Source: an uncultured Clostridia bacterium
Lineage (GTDB): Bacteria > Bacillota > Clostridia > Oscillospirales > Ruminococcaceae
NCBI GenBank assembly: GCA_945931735.1
Contig: CAMEPN010000134.1
Coordinates: 1-5,909 of the forward strand
DNA length: 5,909 nucleotides
Reading direction: 5' to 3'
A program made the translations under genes and the position numbers. Below the pieces are notes generated by a model. It made no database searches, was not told where the DNA came from, and worked only from the letters and a program-made list of their open reading frames with translations. Shown here piece by piece: positions 1 to 5,444 of this stretch (the stretch's first letter is position 1; each line of letters opens with the position of its first letter).

Positions 1-174
1 GTCCTTTGACGGAGCGGGTCCTATACATACCGCCTCGTCCGCTATCTGCGCGTGCAGCGCGGACTTATCCGCTTCGGAATAGACAGCGACCGTCTTTATC
101 CCAAGCTCGCGGCAGGCGCGCATTATTCTGATAGCGATCTCGCCGCGGTTGGCTATGAGTATCTTATTAAACAT
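1..174 (-). CDS. accC: Biotin carboxylase subunit of acetyl-CoA carboxylase (AccC), N-terminal fragment
   Basis: Only the first 58 codons are present; the gene runs off the left edge, where the typical family length would be about 450 residues. The start [20 protein letters not shown], followed by a stretch containing [14 protein letters not shown] and ADEAVCIGP, is the hallmark N-terminal (pre-ATP-grasp) domain of biotin carboxylase. AccC carboxylates the biotin of AccB in the cytoplasm using ATP and bicarbonate, the first half of malonyl-CoA synthesis. The ATG at 174 has a GGAG 8 nt upstream and lies 31 nt after the fabZ stop, so it is the last visible gene of the leftward fab/acc operon. 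Its ATP-grasp and C-terminal domains cannot be inspected. Closely related N-termini occur in pyruvate and propionyl-CoA carboxylases, but the accB neighbour makes AccC the best call. Confidence 0.95.
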   Translation of the reverse strand, partial: MFNKILIANRGEIAIRIMRACRELGIKTVAVYSEADKSALHAQIADEAVCIGPAPSKD

Positions 175-205
175 TCTGTCAGCTCCAAGATAAAATATTA
201 TGCGG

Positions 206-655
206 TCACGCCTCGGCAGAAGGAGCGGGGTCTGCGACCGCAAAGGAGATCTCCGCAGTAACGACCTTCTTTCCGTTCACAGTGGCAACAGCCTTTCCGA
301 AGCCGATAGGGCCTTTCTTGCCCGTCATCTCCACATGAAGCTCAAGCGTATCTCCCGGGAGTACCGTTCCTCTGAAGCGCGCCTTGTCTATTCCCGCGAA
401 GAACGCGATCTTGCCCTTGTTTTCGGGGAGGCAGAGCGCACAAACCGCGCCCGCCTGCGCCAGCATTTCTATCATAAGCACGCCGGGCTGAACAGGCTGC
501 CCGGGGAAATGCCCCTTGAACCAGTATTCATCGGGCTTGAGGTACTTTTTCGCGGTAACGCTCACACCCGGCTCAAGCTCCGTTACCTCGTCGATAAGCA
601 GGAACGGGTCGCGGTGAGGGATTATCTCTTTTATCTGCTCAAGATTTAACGTCAT
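206..655 (-). CDS. fabZ: 3-hydroxyacyl-ACP dehydratase FabZ
   Basis: This 149-residue protein has the usual FabZ length and a single hot-dog fold. FabZ removes water from (3R)-hydroxyacyl-ACP to give trans-2-enoyl-ACP in each elongation cycle. The N-terminal signature [11 protein letters not shown] is at residues 12-22. The central helix signature, [13 protein letters not shown] followed by [10 protein letters not shown], carries the predicted catalytic His49 and Glu63. Glu rather than Asp at position 63 separates FabZ from FabA-type enzymes, so isomerase activity is not predicted from the motif, although some FabZ homologues (FabN) do isomerise. The last residues form a loose Ala/Pro tail. 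The ATG at 655 is preceded by AAGGAG, whose first two bases belong to the TAA stop of accB (gap 9 nt), so translation of the two is probably coupled. Confidence 0.97.
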   Translation of the reverse strand: MTLNLEQIKEIIPHRDPFLLIDEVTELEPGVSVTAKKYLKPDEYWFKGHFPGQPVQPGVLMIEMLAQAGAVCALCLPENKGKIAFFAGIDKARFRGTVLPGDTLELHVEMTGKKGPIGFGKAVATVNGKKVVTAEISFAVADPAPSAEA

Positions 656-664
656 AACTGCTCC

Positions 665-1144
665 TTATTCTATCCTCATTATCTTCTGACCGTATTCAAC
701 GCTGTCGCCGTTGTTTACATAAATTTCCGCGACCTTGCCGCTGAACTCGCTGTTTATCTCGTTCATGAGCTTCATGCTCTCGATTATGCAAACTACGTCG
801 CCCGCATTAATGCTGTCGCCGACCTTAACAAAGGCGGGCTTTTCGGGAGAGGGAGAGGAGTAGAACGTGCCGATTATCGGCGACTTGATTATGTTCCCGC
901 TTTCCTCCGCGGGAGCAGCCGCCGCTGCCGGAGCCGCAACAGCAACCGCCGCAGCCGCAGCAGGCGCGGGCGCGCCCATCATAGCGGGGGGAGGCGGGCA
1001 CTTTTTGCCCTCGATAACGATGTCTATATCCTCGGTGCTGATCTTGATTTTCCCGAGGTCATTTTCCTTAACTATCTTCGCGAGGGCTTCGATACAGTCG
1101 ATCGTGTCCTCGATAGGTCTGATTTCTTTATCCTTTAAGTTCAT
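665..1144 (-). CDS. accB: Biotin carboxyl carrier protein of acetyl-CoA carboxylase (AccB)
   Basis: The 159-residue protein carries biotin for acetyl-CoA carboxylase, shuttling carboxylate between AccC and the AccA/AccD carboxyltransferase. Residues 1-48 form the N-terminal domain. Residues about 49-80 (nt 905-1000) are a low-complexity Pro/Ala linker. Residues 84-159 are the biotinyl domain, with [18 protein letters not shown] matching the loop and thumb region of bacterial carriers, and [10 protein letters not shown] holding the predicted biotinylated Lys125. I chose the ATG at 1144 because AAAGGA lies 8 nt upstream and the protein then begins like other carriers. An in-frame TTG at 1171 would add nine residues, overlap the fabF stop and lack a good ribosome binding site. 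It lies 19 nt after fabF and 9 nt before fabZ. A biotin protein ligase must be encoded elsewhere. Confidence 0.96.
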   Translation of the reverse strand: MNLKDKEIRPIEDTIDCIEALAKIVKENDLGKIKISTEDIDIVIEGKKCPPPPAMMGAPAPAAAAAVAVAAPAAAAAPAEESGNIIKSPIIGTFYSSPSPEKPAFVKVGDSINAGDVVCIIESMKLMNEINSEFSGKVAEIYVNNGDSVEYGQKIMRIE

Positions 1145-1152
1145 GGCGCAGA

Positions 1153-1158
1153 TCCTTT
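1153..1158 (-). promoter_or_regulatory. accB ribosome binding site (decides the start)
   Basis: AAAGGA on the minus strand sits 8 nt upstream of the ATG at 1144. It lies inside the extended reading frame that begins with TTG at 1171, and this supports the shorter AccB. Confidence 0.75.
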
Positions 1159-1163
1159 CGTTG

Positions 1164-2411
1164 TCATTCAACGGGCTTCATGCAGATGCAGCCGTTGTGT
1201 CCGCCGAAACCGAGCGAATTGCTGAGCGCGGCGGTTATCTTCATCTCGCGTGTACCCTCGGTAACATAATCAAGGTCGCACTCGGGGTCGGGCACGCTGT
1301 ATCCGAGCGTGCGGTGCACCTTGCCCTCTTTTATGGACATTGCGGTTACAACGGCTTCAACGCCGCCTGCCGCGCCGAGAAGATGTCCCGTCATGGATTT
1401 CGTGGAGTTTATCGCGATGTTCTTCGCGTGCTCGCCGAACGCAGTCTTTACGGCAAGCGTTTCCGTCTTGTCGTTGATAGCGGTAGATGTGCCGTGAGCG
1501 TTGATGTAGTTTACCGTTTCGGGAGCAATGCCCGCTTCCTCTACCGCGAACTTCATCGCCATCGCGCCGCCCTTTCCCTCGGGGTCGGGGGATGTTTCGT
1601 GATAAGCGTCGCAGGTGGAGCCGTAGCCGCATATCTCCGCGTATATCTTAGCGCCGCGCGCCTTTGCGTGCTCGTATTCCTCGAGAACGAGCAGTCCGCA
1701 GCCGTCGCCGAGGACAAAGCCGCTGCGCTCCGCGTCGAACGGAATAGACGCCCTGTCGACGTCCTTGGAGCGGGTCAGCGCGTGCATATTGTTGAACGCC
1801 GCGAAGCAGAAGCCGAGGTCGCTGTGCTCCGTACCGCCCGCAATGGCAACGTCAAGGTAGCCGTGCTTTATGGAGCGGAACGCCTCGCCTATCGACTGCG
1901 TGCCGCTCGCGCAGGCGGTGGTAACGCAGAAATTGCTGCCCTTGAACCCCGTGCGTATCGCGACAACTCCCGCAGCCATGTTGCCTATCATCTTAGTTAT
2001 AGTGAAAACAGAAACGCGCTTGCTGCCGCGGTTGTGGTAGTTGAGCATTTCCTCCTCGCTGGTATATATGCCGCCGATACCGCTGCCTATGACAACGCCC
2101 GCGCGGAACGGGTCGATATCCTTGAAATCAGAGCCTGCGTCCTTGAGCGCCTGCATTGCGCAGTAAACCGCGTACTGAACGATAACGTCGTTGCGGCGTA
2201 TCTCTTTCTTGTCAAAAAGCTCGGACGCGTCGAAATTCTTTACCCTTGCGACAACGCCGAGATTATCGGGTTCCTGCTCGCCGAACCACGGAACCAGCTC
2301 GAAGCCGTGCTTTCCCGCCATAAGGCTGTTCCAAAGCTCTTCAGGGGAGTTACCGCAGGGGGTAACTGCGCCCAGACCAGTAATAACAACTCTTCTTTTG
2401 CTCTCAGTCAT
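1164..2411 (-). CDS. fabF: 3-oxoacyl-ACP synthase II (FabF/KAS II)
   Basis: The 415-residue protein is a full-length condensing enzyme that extends acyl-ACP with malonyl-ACP in the cytoplasm. The N-terminal thiolase half contains [13 protein letters not shown] (8-20) and the nucleophile motif VTTACASGT with Cys167. The C-terminal half has the first catalytic histidine in [11 protein letters not shown] (His306), the second in [15 protein letters not shown] (Lys338 and His343), and the gating loop motif NSLGFGGHN (398-406). The Cys-His-His triad marks FabF/FabB rather than FabH, and the overall sequence and operon favour FabF. Most family members have Pro where this one has Ala311 in the first His motif, a minor change. 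The ATG at 2411 has no usable alternative nearby; its GGAGG lies an unusually long 13 nt upstream. The gene follows fabG by 28 nt and its TGA precedes accB by 19 nt. Confidence 0.97.
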   Translation of the reverse strand: MTESKRRVVITGLGAVTPCGNSPEELWNSLMAGKHGFELVPWFGEQEPDNLGVVARVKNFDASELFDKKEIRRNDVIVQYAVYCAMQALKDAGSDFKDIDPFRAGVVIGSGIGGIYTSEEEMLNYHNRGSKRVSVFTITKMIGNMAAGVVAIRTGFKGSNFCVTTACASGTQSIGEAFRSIKHGYLDVAIAGGTEHSDLGFCFAAFNNMHALTRSKDVDRASIPFDAERSGFVLGDGCGLLVLEEYEHAKARGAKIYAEICGYGSTCDAYHETSPDPEGKGGAMAMKFAVEEAGIAPETVNYINAHGTSTAINDKTETLAVKTAFGEHAKNIAINSTKSMTGHLLGAAGGVEAVVTAMSIKEGKVHRTLGYSVPDPECDLDYVTEGTREMKITAALSNSLGFGGHNGCICMKPVE

Positions 2412-2423
2412 ATGATAATATAA

Positions 2424-2429
2424 TCCTCC
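2424..2429 (-). promoter_or_regulatory. fabF ribosome binding site with long spacing
   Basis: GGAGGA on the minus strand is the only Shine-Dalgarno-like sequence before fabF. The distance from it to the ATG is 12-13 nt of pure A/T/C sequence, compared with 5-10 nt for the other genes here. No in-frame ATG, GTG or TTG lies closer, so the spacing seems real. Confidence 0.6.
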
Positions 2430-2439
2430 GAATTATTTT

Positions 2440-3183
2440 TTACATACTCAGTCCGCCGCTGATCTCGATCGTCTGACCCGTTACATATGCCGCGTCGTCG
2501 GAGCACAGGAAGCTTACGACTCCCGCGACCTCCTCGGGCTGACCGTAGCGCTTCATTGCTATCTGCGCCAGCATCGCGCTGCGCTGCTCCTCGGTGAGCT
2601 TGTCGGTCATGGGCGTCTGAATGAAGCCGGGGGCAACTGCGTTGACATTGATACCGCGGCTGCCAAGCTCCTTTGCGGCGGTCTTTGTCATCGCGATAAC
2701 CGCGCCCTTTGACGCGGAATAGTTCATCTGCCCGGGGTTTCCGTACAGACCCGCAACGGACGCAAGGTTGACTATCTTGCCGCTCTTCTGCCTGAGCATT
2801 ACCGCGCCGACAAGCTTCGTCATGTTGAACACGGACTTCTGATTTATGCGGATAACGGAGTCGTAGTTCTCCTCGCTCATTCTGAGCAGCAGACCGTCGC
2901 GCGTTATTCCCGCGTTATTCACCAGAACGTCGATAGTGCCGAACGTGTCCTTAGCCCATTTTACCATTGCCTCGCACTGCGCATAGTCCGAAACGTCCGC
3001 CGCATAGGACTCCGCGCGAACGCCGAGGTCGCGGCATTCCTGAACGGTCTGCGCGCCGTAGGTATCGAGCGCTTCCTGCGACACCTCGTTTATCACGATG
3101 TCAAATCCGTCCTTGGCAAGGCGCTTTGCGATAGCCGCGCCAATTCCTCTGCCCGAGCCTGTTATTATCGCTGTTTTAGACAT
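2440..3183 (-). CDS. fabG: 3-oxoacyl-ACP reductase FabG
   Basis: This 247-residue short-chain dehydrogenase reduces 3-oxoacyl-ACP to (3R)-hydroxyacyl-ACP. The Rossmann glycine motif TGSGRGIG is at residues 8-15, NNAGIT at 89-94, and the catalytic tetrad reads Asn114, Ser142, Tyr155 and Lys159 (motif YSASKGA). The C-terminal PEEVA and VTGQTIEISGG segments are typical of FabG. The end of the second strand reads DIVINEVS, placing Glu33 where NADPH-using FabGs usually have a neutral or aromatic residue followed by basic or Ser residues; this hints at NADH use but is only inference. The ATG at 3183 has AAAGGA 7 nt upstream. The gene lies 76 nt after fabH and 28 nt before fabF. Many SDRs share these motifs, but length and operon position make FabG secure. 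Confidence 0.96.
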   Translation of the reverse strand: MSKTAIITGSGRGIGAAIAKRLAKDGFDIVINEVSQEALDTYGAQTVQECRDLGVRAESYAADVSDYAQCEAMVKWAKDTFGTIDVLVNNAGITRDGLLLRMSEENYDSVIRINQKSVFNMTKLVGAVMLRQKSGKIVNLASVAGLYGNPGQMNYSASKGAVIAMTKTAAKELGSRGINVNAVAPGFIQTPMTDKLTEEQRSAMLAQIAMKRYGQPEEVAGVVSFLCSDDAAYVTGQTIEISGGLSM

Positions 3184-3202
3184 ATGTTTATCCTTTCCGA
3201 AA

Positions 3203-3214
3203 CATTATATAATG
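3203..3214. repeat. Perfect 12-bp palindrome upstream of fabG
   Basis: CATTATATAATG reads identically on both strands and lies 19 nt upstream of the fabG start. It contains the candidate -10 TATAAT of the internal promoter. A shorter version, CATTATAATG, lies at 4284-4293, 25 nt upstream of fabH. It may be an operator or just a consequence of the TATAAT box in AT-rich DNA. Confidence 0.5.
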
Positions 3215-3231
3215 AGTATATTTTTGGTAAA
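3204..3231 (-). promoter_or_regulatory. Candidate internal promoter for fabG onward
   Basis: On the minus strand, TTTACC (3231-3226) is followed after 16 bp by a perfect TATAAT (3209-3204). Transcription would start near 3197, only about 14 nt before the fabG ATG, which leaves barely enough leader for the ribosome binding site at 3196-3191. The 76-nt fabH-fabG gap is the longest inside the operon, which fits an added promoter, but AT-rich spacers produce such matches by chance. Confidence 0.4.
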
Positions 3232-3259
3232 CCGTAAAGAATTATACCGACAAACGCCG

Positions 3260-4258
3260 TCAGACCTCAAAAAGCACCGCGCCGTAGGTAAGTCCCGCGC
3301 CAAAGCCGACGAAGCACATCTTCATGCCCTTCTTAACTCTGCCCGCCTTGCGCAGCTCGTCAAGGCAGACTGGAATGCACGCGCTGGAAACGTTGCCCAT
3401 GCGCTCGATGTTCGTGTATACCTTGTCCATCGGGATATTGAGCAGCTCGGACGCTTTCTTTATGATACGGAGATTTGCCTGATGAGGGATAACGATGTCG
3501 ATGTCCGCAACTTCAACGCCCGCCTGCTCCGCAACGTTCCTTACCGCCTTAGCCATGGCGTTGACCGCGAACTTATACACTGCGTGACCGTCCGACTGGA
3601 GATAATTCTGCTTCGAGAACGTGTCGAAGCGGTTGTTGTAAAACGGAGCCTGATCCCCGTAAAACGGGCAGTTGGACTGATAATTTATCTTGCAGTAGAG
3701 CGCCTCGAACTCGTCGCCCTCCGCGCCCAGCATGGAATAGAACTTGCCCTCAGACTTCCTGAGCACCGCCGCGCCCGCCGCGTCGCCGAAAAGAATGCAC
3801 ATCGAGCGGTCGGTGTAGTCGAGCTGACCCGAAAGGCGCTCGGTCGCAACGATAAGTATCGTCTTGTAATGCCCCGAAAGCAGGTATTTATGCGCGATAT
3901 CAACCGCGGTGATAAATCCCGTGCAGGCGCTGTTTACATCAAACGCCGCCGAATTCACCGCGCCGATATTCTTCTGAATAAGGCAGGACATTGAGGGATA
4001 GAAGAAATCGGGCGTGCAGGTCGAAACCAGCACCAGATCCACCTCGGCAGGGTCGATTGCCGCGTCGGCAAGCGCTTTTTTCGCCGCCTCGACGCCCATG
4101 TAATAGTTCGGCTTGTCCGTTAGGATATGCCGCTGCTTTATTCCCGTTCTCGGGGTTATCCACTCGTCAGAGGTGTCGAGAAACTCCGAAAATTTATTGT
4201 TGTCCGCCACAAATTCCGGCACATAGCTGCCTGTTCCGATGATCTCTATTCCGCTCAT
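3260..4258 (-). CDS. fabH: 3-oxoacyl-ACP synthase III (FabH/KAS III)
   Basis: This enzyme starts fatty acid synthesis by condensing acyl-CoA with malonyl-ACP. The 332-residue sequence opens with IIGTGSYVPE and DTSDEWITPRTGI. It has the nucleophile in VNSACTGF (Cys112), His259 in PHQANLRI, and Asn289 in RMGNVSSA, giving the Cys-His-Asn triad that defines FabH. Compared with E. coli FabH (from memory) the stretch between FGDAAGAAVL and the conserved VYKFAV helix is about 15 residues longer, falling in the aromatic-rich region 188-222. Tyr87 occupies the position of E. coli Phe87, which lines the primer pocket. The ATG at 4258 has AAGGAG 8 nt upstream. It is the first gene of the leftward operon and lies behind a near-consensus promoter and a leader of about 140 nt. 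Confidence 0.97.
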   Translation of the reverse strand: MSGIEIIGTGSYVPEFVADNNKFSEFLDTSDEWITPRTGIKQRHILTDKPNYYMGVEAAKKALADAAIDPAEVDLVLVSTCTPDFFYPSMSCLIQKNIGAVNSAAFDVNSACTGFITAVDIAHKYLLSGHYKTILIVATERLSGQLDYTDRSMCILFGDAAGAAVLRKSEGKFYSMLGAEGDEFEALYCKINYQSNCPFYGDQAPFYNNRFDTFSKQNYLQSDGHAVYKFAVNAMAKAVRNVAEQAGVEVADIDIVIPHQANLRIIKKASELLNIPMDKVYTNIERMGNVSSACIPVCLDELRKAGRVKKGMKMCFVGFGAGLTYGAVLFEV

Positions 4259-4270
4259 TAAAAAATCTCC

Positions 4271-4299
4271 TTGATTTTATTGGCATTATAATGTATAAT
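4271..4299 (+). promoter_or_regulatory. Candidate rightward promoter, possibly for fabD
   Basis: TTGATT (4271-4276) and a perfect TATAAT (4294-4299) are separated by 17 bp on the plus strand. Transcription would start near 4306 and give a leader of about 200 nt before fabD, running through the fabH leader in antisense. It overlaps the fabH ribosome binding site. It is the best rightward match in the spacer, but the -35 is only 4 of 6 and the setting is AT-rich. Confidence 0.3.
4284..4299. repeat. AT-rich palindromes upstream of fabH
   Basis: CATTATAATG (4284-4293) is a perfect 10-bp palindrome. It overlaps a second dyad, ATTATA-ATG-TATAAT (4285-4299), so TATAAT can be read on both strands. 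It resembles the 12-bp palindrome upstream of fabG at 3203-3214. Confidence 0.5.
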
Positions 4300-4331
4300 A
4301 TATTCTTGCAGGGGGAAATACATCAGCCCCG

Positions 4332-4359
4332 CCGCCGCAGAAAGCCTTGTCTGCCGCGG
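4332..4359 (-). promoter_or_regulatory. GC-rich hairpin in the fabH leader
   Basis: In the predicted fabH transcript, CCGCGGCAGA pairs with TCTGCGGCGG across an 8-nt loop, giving 9 of 10 pairs with one G-G mismatch. The segment GCAGA (4354-4350) could instead pair with an earlier TCTGC (4367-4363), so two mutually exclusive folds are possible. No U-run follows, so it does not look like a classical terminator. It might shape a regulated leader or simply protect the 5' end. Confidence 0.5.
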
Positions 4360-4404
4360 TTTGCAGAATATGACTCAGACGAGTAACAAAACATATCACT
4401 TTAT

Positions 4405-4433
4405 ATTTTACTCTATTGCGAGCTTTTTGTCAA
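4405..4433 (-). promoter_or_regulatory. Promoter of the fabH-fabG-fabF-accB-fabZ-accC operon
   Basis: On the minus strand a perfect -35 TTGACA (4433-4428) is followed after exactly 17 bp by TAAAAT (4410-4405), which differs at one position from the -10 consensus. This is the housekeeping (sigma-A/sigma-70) pattern. Transcription would start near 4398, giving a leader of about 140 nt before fabH. An inverted repeat begins 4 bp upstream of the -35. Confidence 0.8.
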
Positions 4434-4436
4434 CCG

Positions 4437-4469
4437 TTTTTCGATAATTTTGAGTGAATAGTCGAAAAA
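4437..4469. promoter_or_regulatory. Inverted repeat, candidate regulator binding site
   Basis: TTTTTCGA (4437-4444) and TCGAAAAA (4462-4469) are perfect complements separated by 17 nt, with centres 25 bp apart. The repeat lies just upstream of the fabH -35 and 24 nt before the fabD ribosome binding site. A TTTTGA (4448-4453) within the spacer partly resembles the arms. The AT-rich 8-bp stem with a long loop is a poor RNA terminator, so a DNA-binding site is the better reading. I cannot assign it to a known regulator such as FapR or FabT. Confidence 0.45.
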
Positions 4470-4493
4470 GTCATGTTAATCACATCATTTTAT

Positions 4494-4498
4494 GGAGG
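4494..4498 (+). promoter_or_regulatory. fabD ribosome binding site (decides the start)
   Basis: GGAGG lies 10 nt before the ATG at 4509, where the protein begins MKTVFLFSGQGSQ as expected for FabD. An in-frame ATG at 4473 would put this site inside the coding region and add 12 residues that do not resemble the family. Confidence 0.8.
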
Positions 4499-4508
4499 TA
4501 TTTTTACA

Positions 4509-5432
4509 ATGAAAACAGTTTTTCTCTTCTCGGGGCAGGGTTCCCAGTACCCGGGCATGGGCGCGGAGCTTGCGGAAAAATATTCCGCGGCAAAGACGAT
4601 ACTCGAGTGCGGCTCGGACATTATGGGCTTTGACCTGCTGAAAAAGCTGACCGACTCCACGCCCGAGGAGCTTGCTCAGACCCGCCTTTCCCAGCCCGCA
4701 ATTTTCACCACTTCCCTCATCGCGCTGACCGCCGCGCGCGAAAACGGCATAGACAACTGCGCGGTCGCGGGTCATTCCCTCGGCGAATACGCCGCGATGT
4801 ACGCGTCGGGAATGCTCTCCCTTGAGGACGCATTCAAGGCGATAAAGCTGCGCAGCGAGGCAATGGCAAAGGCTGCCGAGAGCACGGGCGGCGCAATGGC
4901 TGCGGTCATAGGCTGCGACAACGAAACCATCGAGAAGGTATGCTCCGAGGTAGAGGGCTTCGTCGCCCCCGCCAACTATAATTCCCCCGTTCAGACCGTT
5001 ATCGCGGGCGAATGCGCGGCTGTCGACGCAGCTGTCGCTAAGTTCGGCGAGCTTGGAAAGCGCTGCGTGAAGCTTGCTGTTTCCGCCGCATTCCACACAA
5101 AGCTCATGCAGCCCGCTGCCGACGAGTTCAAGGCAGCCGTTTCCGGCTTCACGTTCAACGCCCCCAATTGCGACTTCTACGCGAACCTCTACGGCAGAAA
5201 ACTGGAAGACTTCTCCGATATGCCCTCCTACCTCGCGGCGCACATCTGCTCCCCCGTTAAATTCACCGACGAGCTTAACGCAATGAACGAAGCGGGCATC
5301 GAAGCGTATGTAGAGCTTGGCCCGAACAAGGTGCTCACCGGTCTGGTTAAGAAAACCTTCCGCGGCGCGAACGCAGTCAACATCGAAAACAACGACACCC
5401 TCGAAAAGGCGCTCGCCGCCCTCAAGGGTTAA
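4509..5432 (+). CDS. fabD: Malonyl-CoA:ACP transacylase FabD
   Basis: The 307-residue protein transfers malonyl from CoA to ACP to supply the condensing enzymes, and has the usual family length. It shows the oxyanion-hole motif FSGQGSQYPGMG (7-18), SQPAIF (61-66), the nucleophile in AGHSLGEYAA (Ser90), the malonyl-binding Arg115 in IKLRSEAM, the catalytic His196 in SAAFHTKLM, and the C-terminal ELGPNKVLTGL (269-279). All key residues are present. Unlike the common Firmicutes order, where fabD lies inside the fab operon near fabG, here it faces the opposite way from fabH and is followed after 12 nt by aroE. Its ribosome binding site is clear but its promoter is not; the only reasonable candidate is far upstream at 4271-4299. 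Confidence 0.97.
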   Translation: MKTVFLFSGQGSQYPGMGAELAEKYSAAKTILECGSDIMGFDLLKKLTDSTPEELAQTRLSQPAIFTTSLIALTAARENGIDNCAVAGHSLGEYAAMYASGMLSLEDAFKAIKLRSEAMAKAAESTGGAMAAVIGCDNETIEKVCSEVEGFVAPANYNSPVQTVIAGECAAVDAAVAKFGELGKRCVKLAVSAAFHTKLMQPAADEFKAAVSGFTFNAPNCDFYANLYGRKLEDFSDMPSYLAAHICSPVKFTDELNAMNEAGIEAYVELGPNKVLTGLVKKTFRGANAVNIENNDTLEKALAALKG

Positions 5433-5437
5433 GGAGG
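5431..5437 (+). promoter_or_regulatory. aroE ribosome binding site overlapping the fabD stop
   Basis: AAGGAGG begins with the last two bases of the fabD TAA stop and lies 7 nt before the aroE ATG. This near-perfect Shine-Dalgarno and the 12-nt gap point to co-transcription and coupled translation of fabD and aroE. Confidence 0.8.
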
Positions 5438-5444
5438 GATATTC

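Larger units (their letters stand above)
4259..4508. other. Divergent intergenic regulatory region between fabH and fabD
   Basis: The 250-nt spacer has no plausible gene. It is AT-rich at both ends with a GC-rich block at about 4325-4360. From left to right it holds the fabH ribosome binding site (4267-4272), palindromic AT sequence (4284-4299), a hairpin (4332-4359), the fabH promoter (4405-4433), an 8-bp inverted repeat (4437-4469) and the fabD ribosome binding site (4494-4498). No convincing fabD promoter close to fabD was found. Confidence 0.85.

Noticed and set aside
200..649. Plus-strand open frame of 149 codons
   Set aside because: Exact antisense of fabZ, which has both active-site residues; the antisense product is unlike any family I know.
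905..1000. GC-rich repetitive stretch as a tandem DNA repeat
   Set aside because: It is the Ala/Pro linker of AccB written with GCN and CCN codons; it has no regular repeat unit and such linkers are normal for biotin carriers.
1145..1171. TTG start extending AccB by nine residues
   Set aside because: It would overlap the fabF stop and has no good ribosome binding site, while the ATG at 1144 has AAAGGA at 8 nt and gives the usual N-terminus.
867..2423. Long plus-strand open frame of 518 codons
   Set aside because: It lies antisense to accB and fabF, has no recognisable domain, is rich in Ala/Arg/Val as expected for the complement of GC-biased codons, and lacks a ribosome binding site.
3098..3994. 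Plus-strand open frame of 298 codons
   Set aside because: Antisense to fabG and fabH; composition is Arg/Leu/Val rich and there is no family motif. It is a shadow of the real genes.
4332..4366. GC-rich hairpin read as a rho-independent terminator
   Set aside because: Only three T residues follow on the plus strand and none on the minus strand, and it lies within leaders rather than after a gene.
4405..4469. FapR- or FabT-type operator
   Set aside because: The dyad does not match the TTAGTACCT-type FapR site or the TTTGA-N-TCAAA-type FabT site closely enough to name either regulator.
4473..4508. Upstream in-frame ATG extending FabD by 12 residues
   Set aside because: It has only a weak purine stretch upstream and would swallow the clear GGAGG before the ATG at 4509, where family homology begins.
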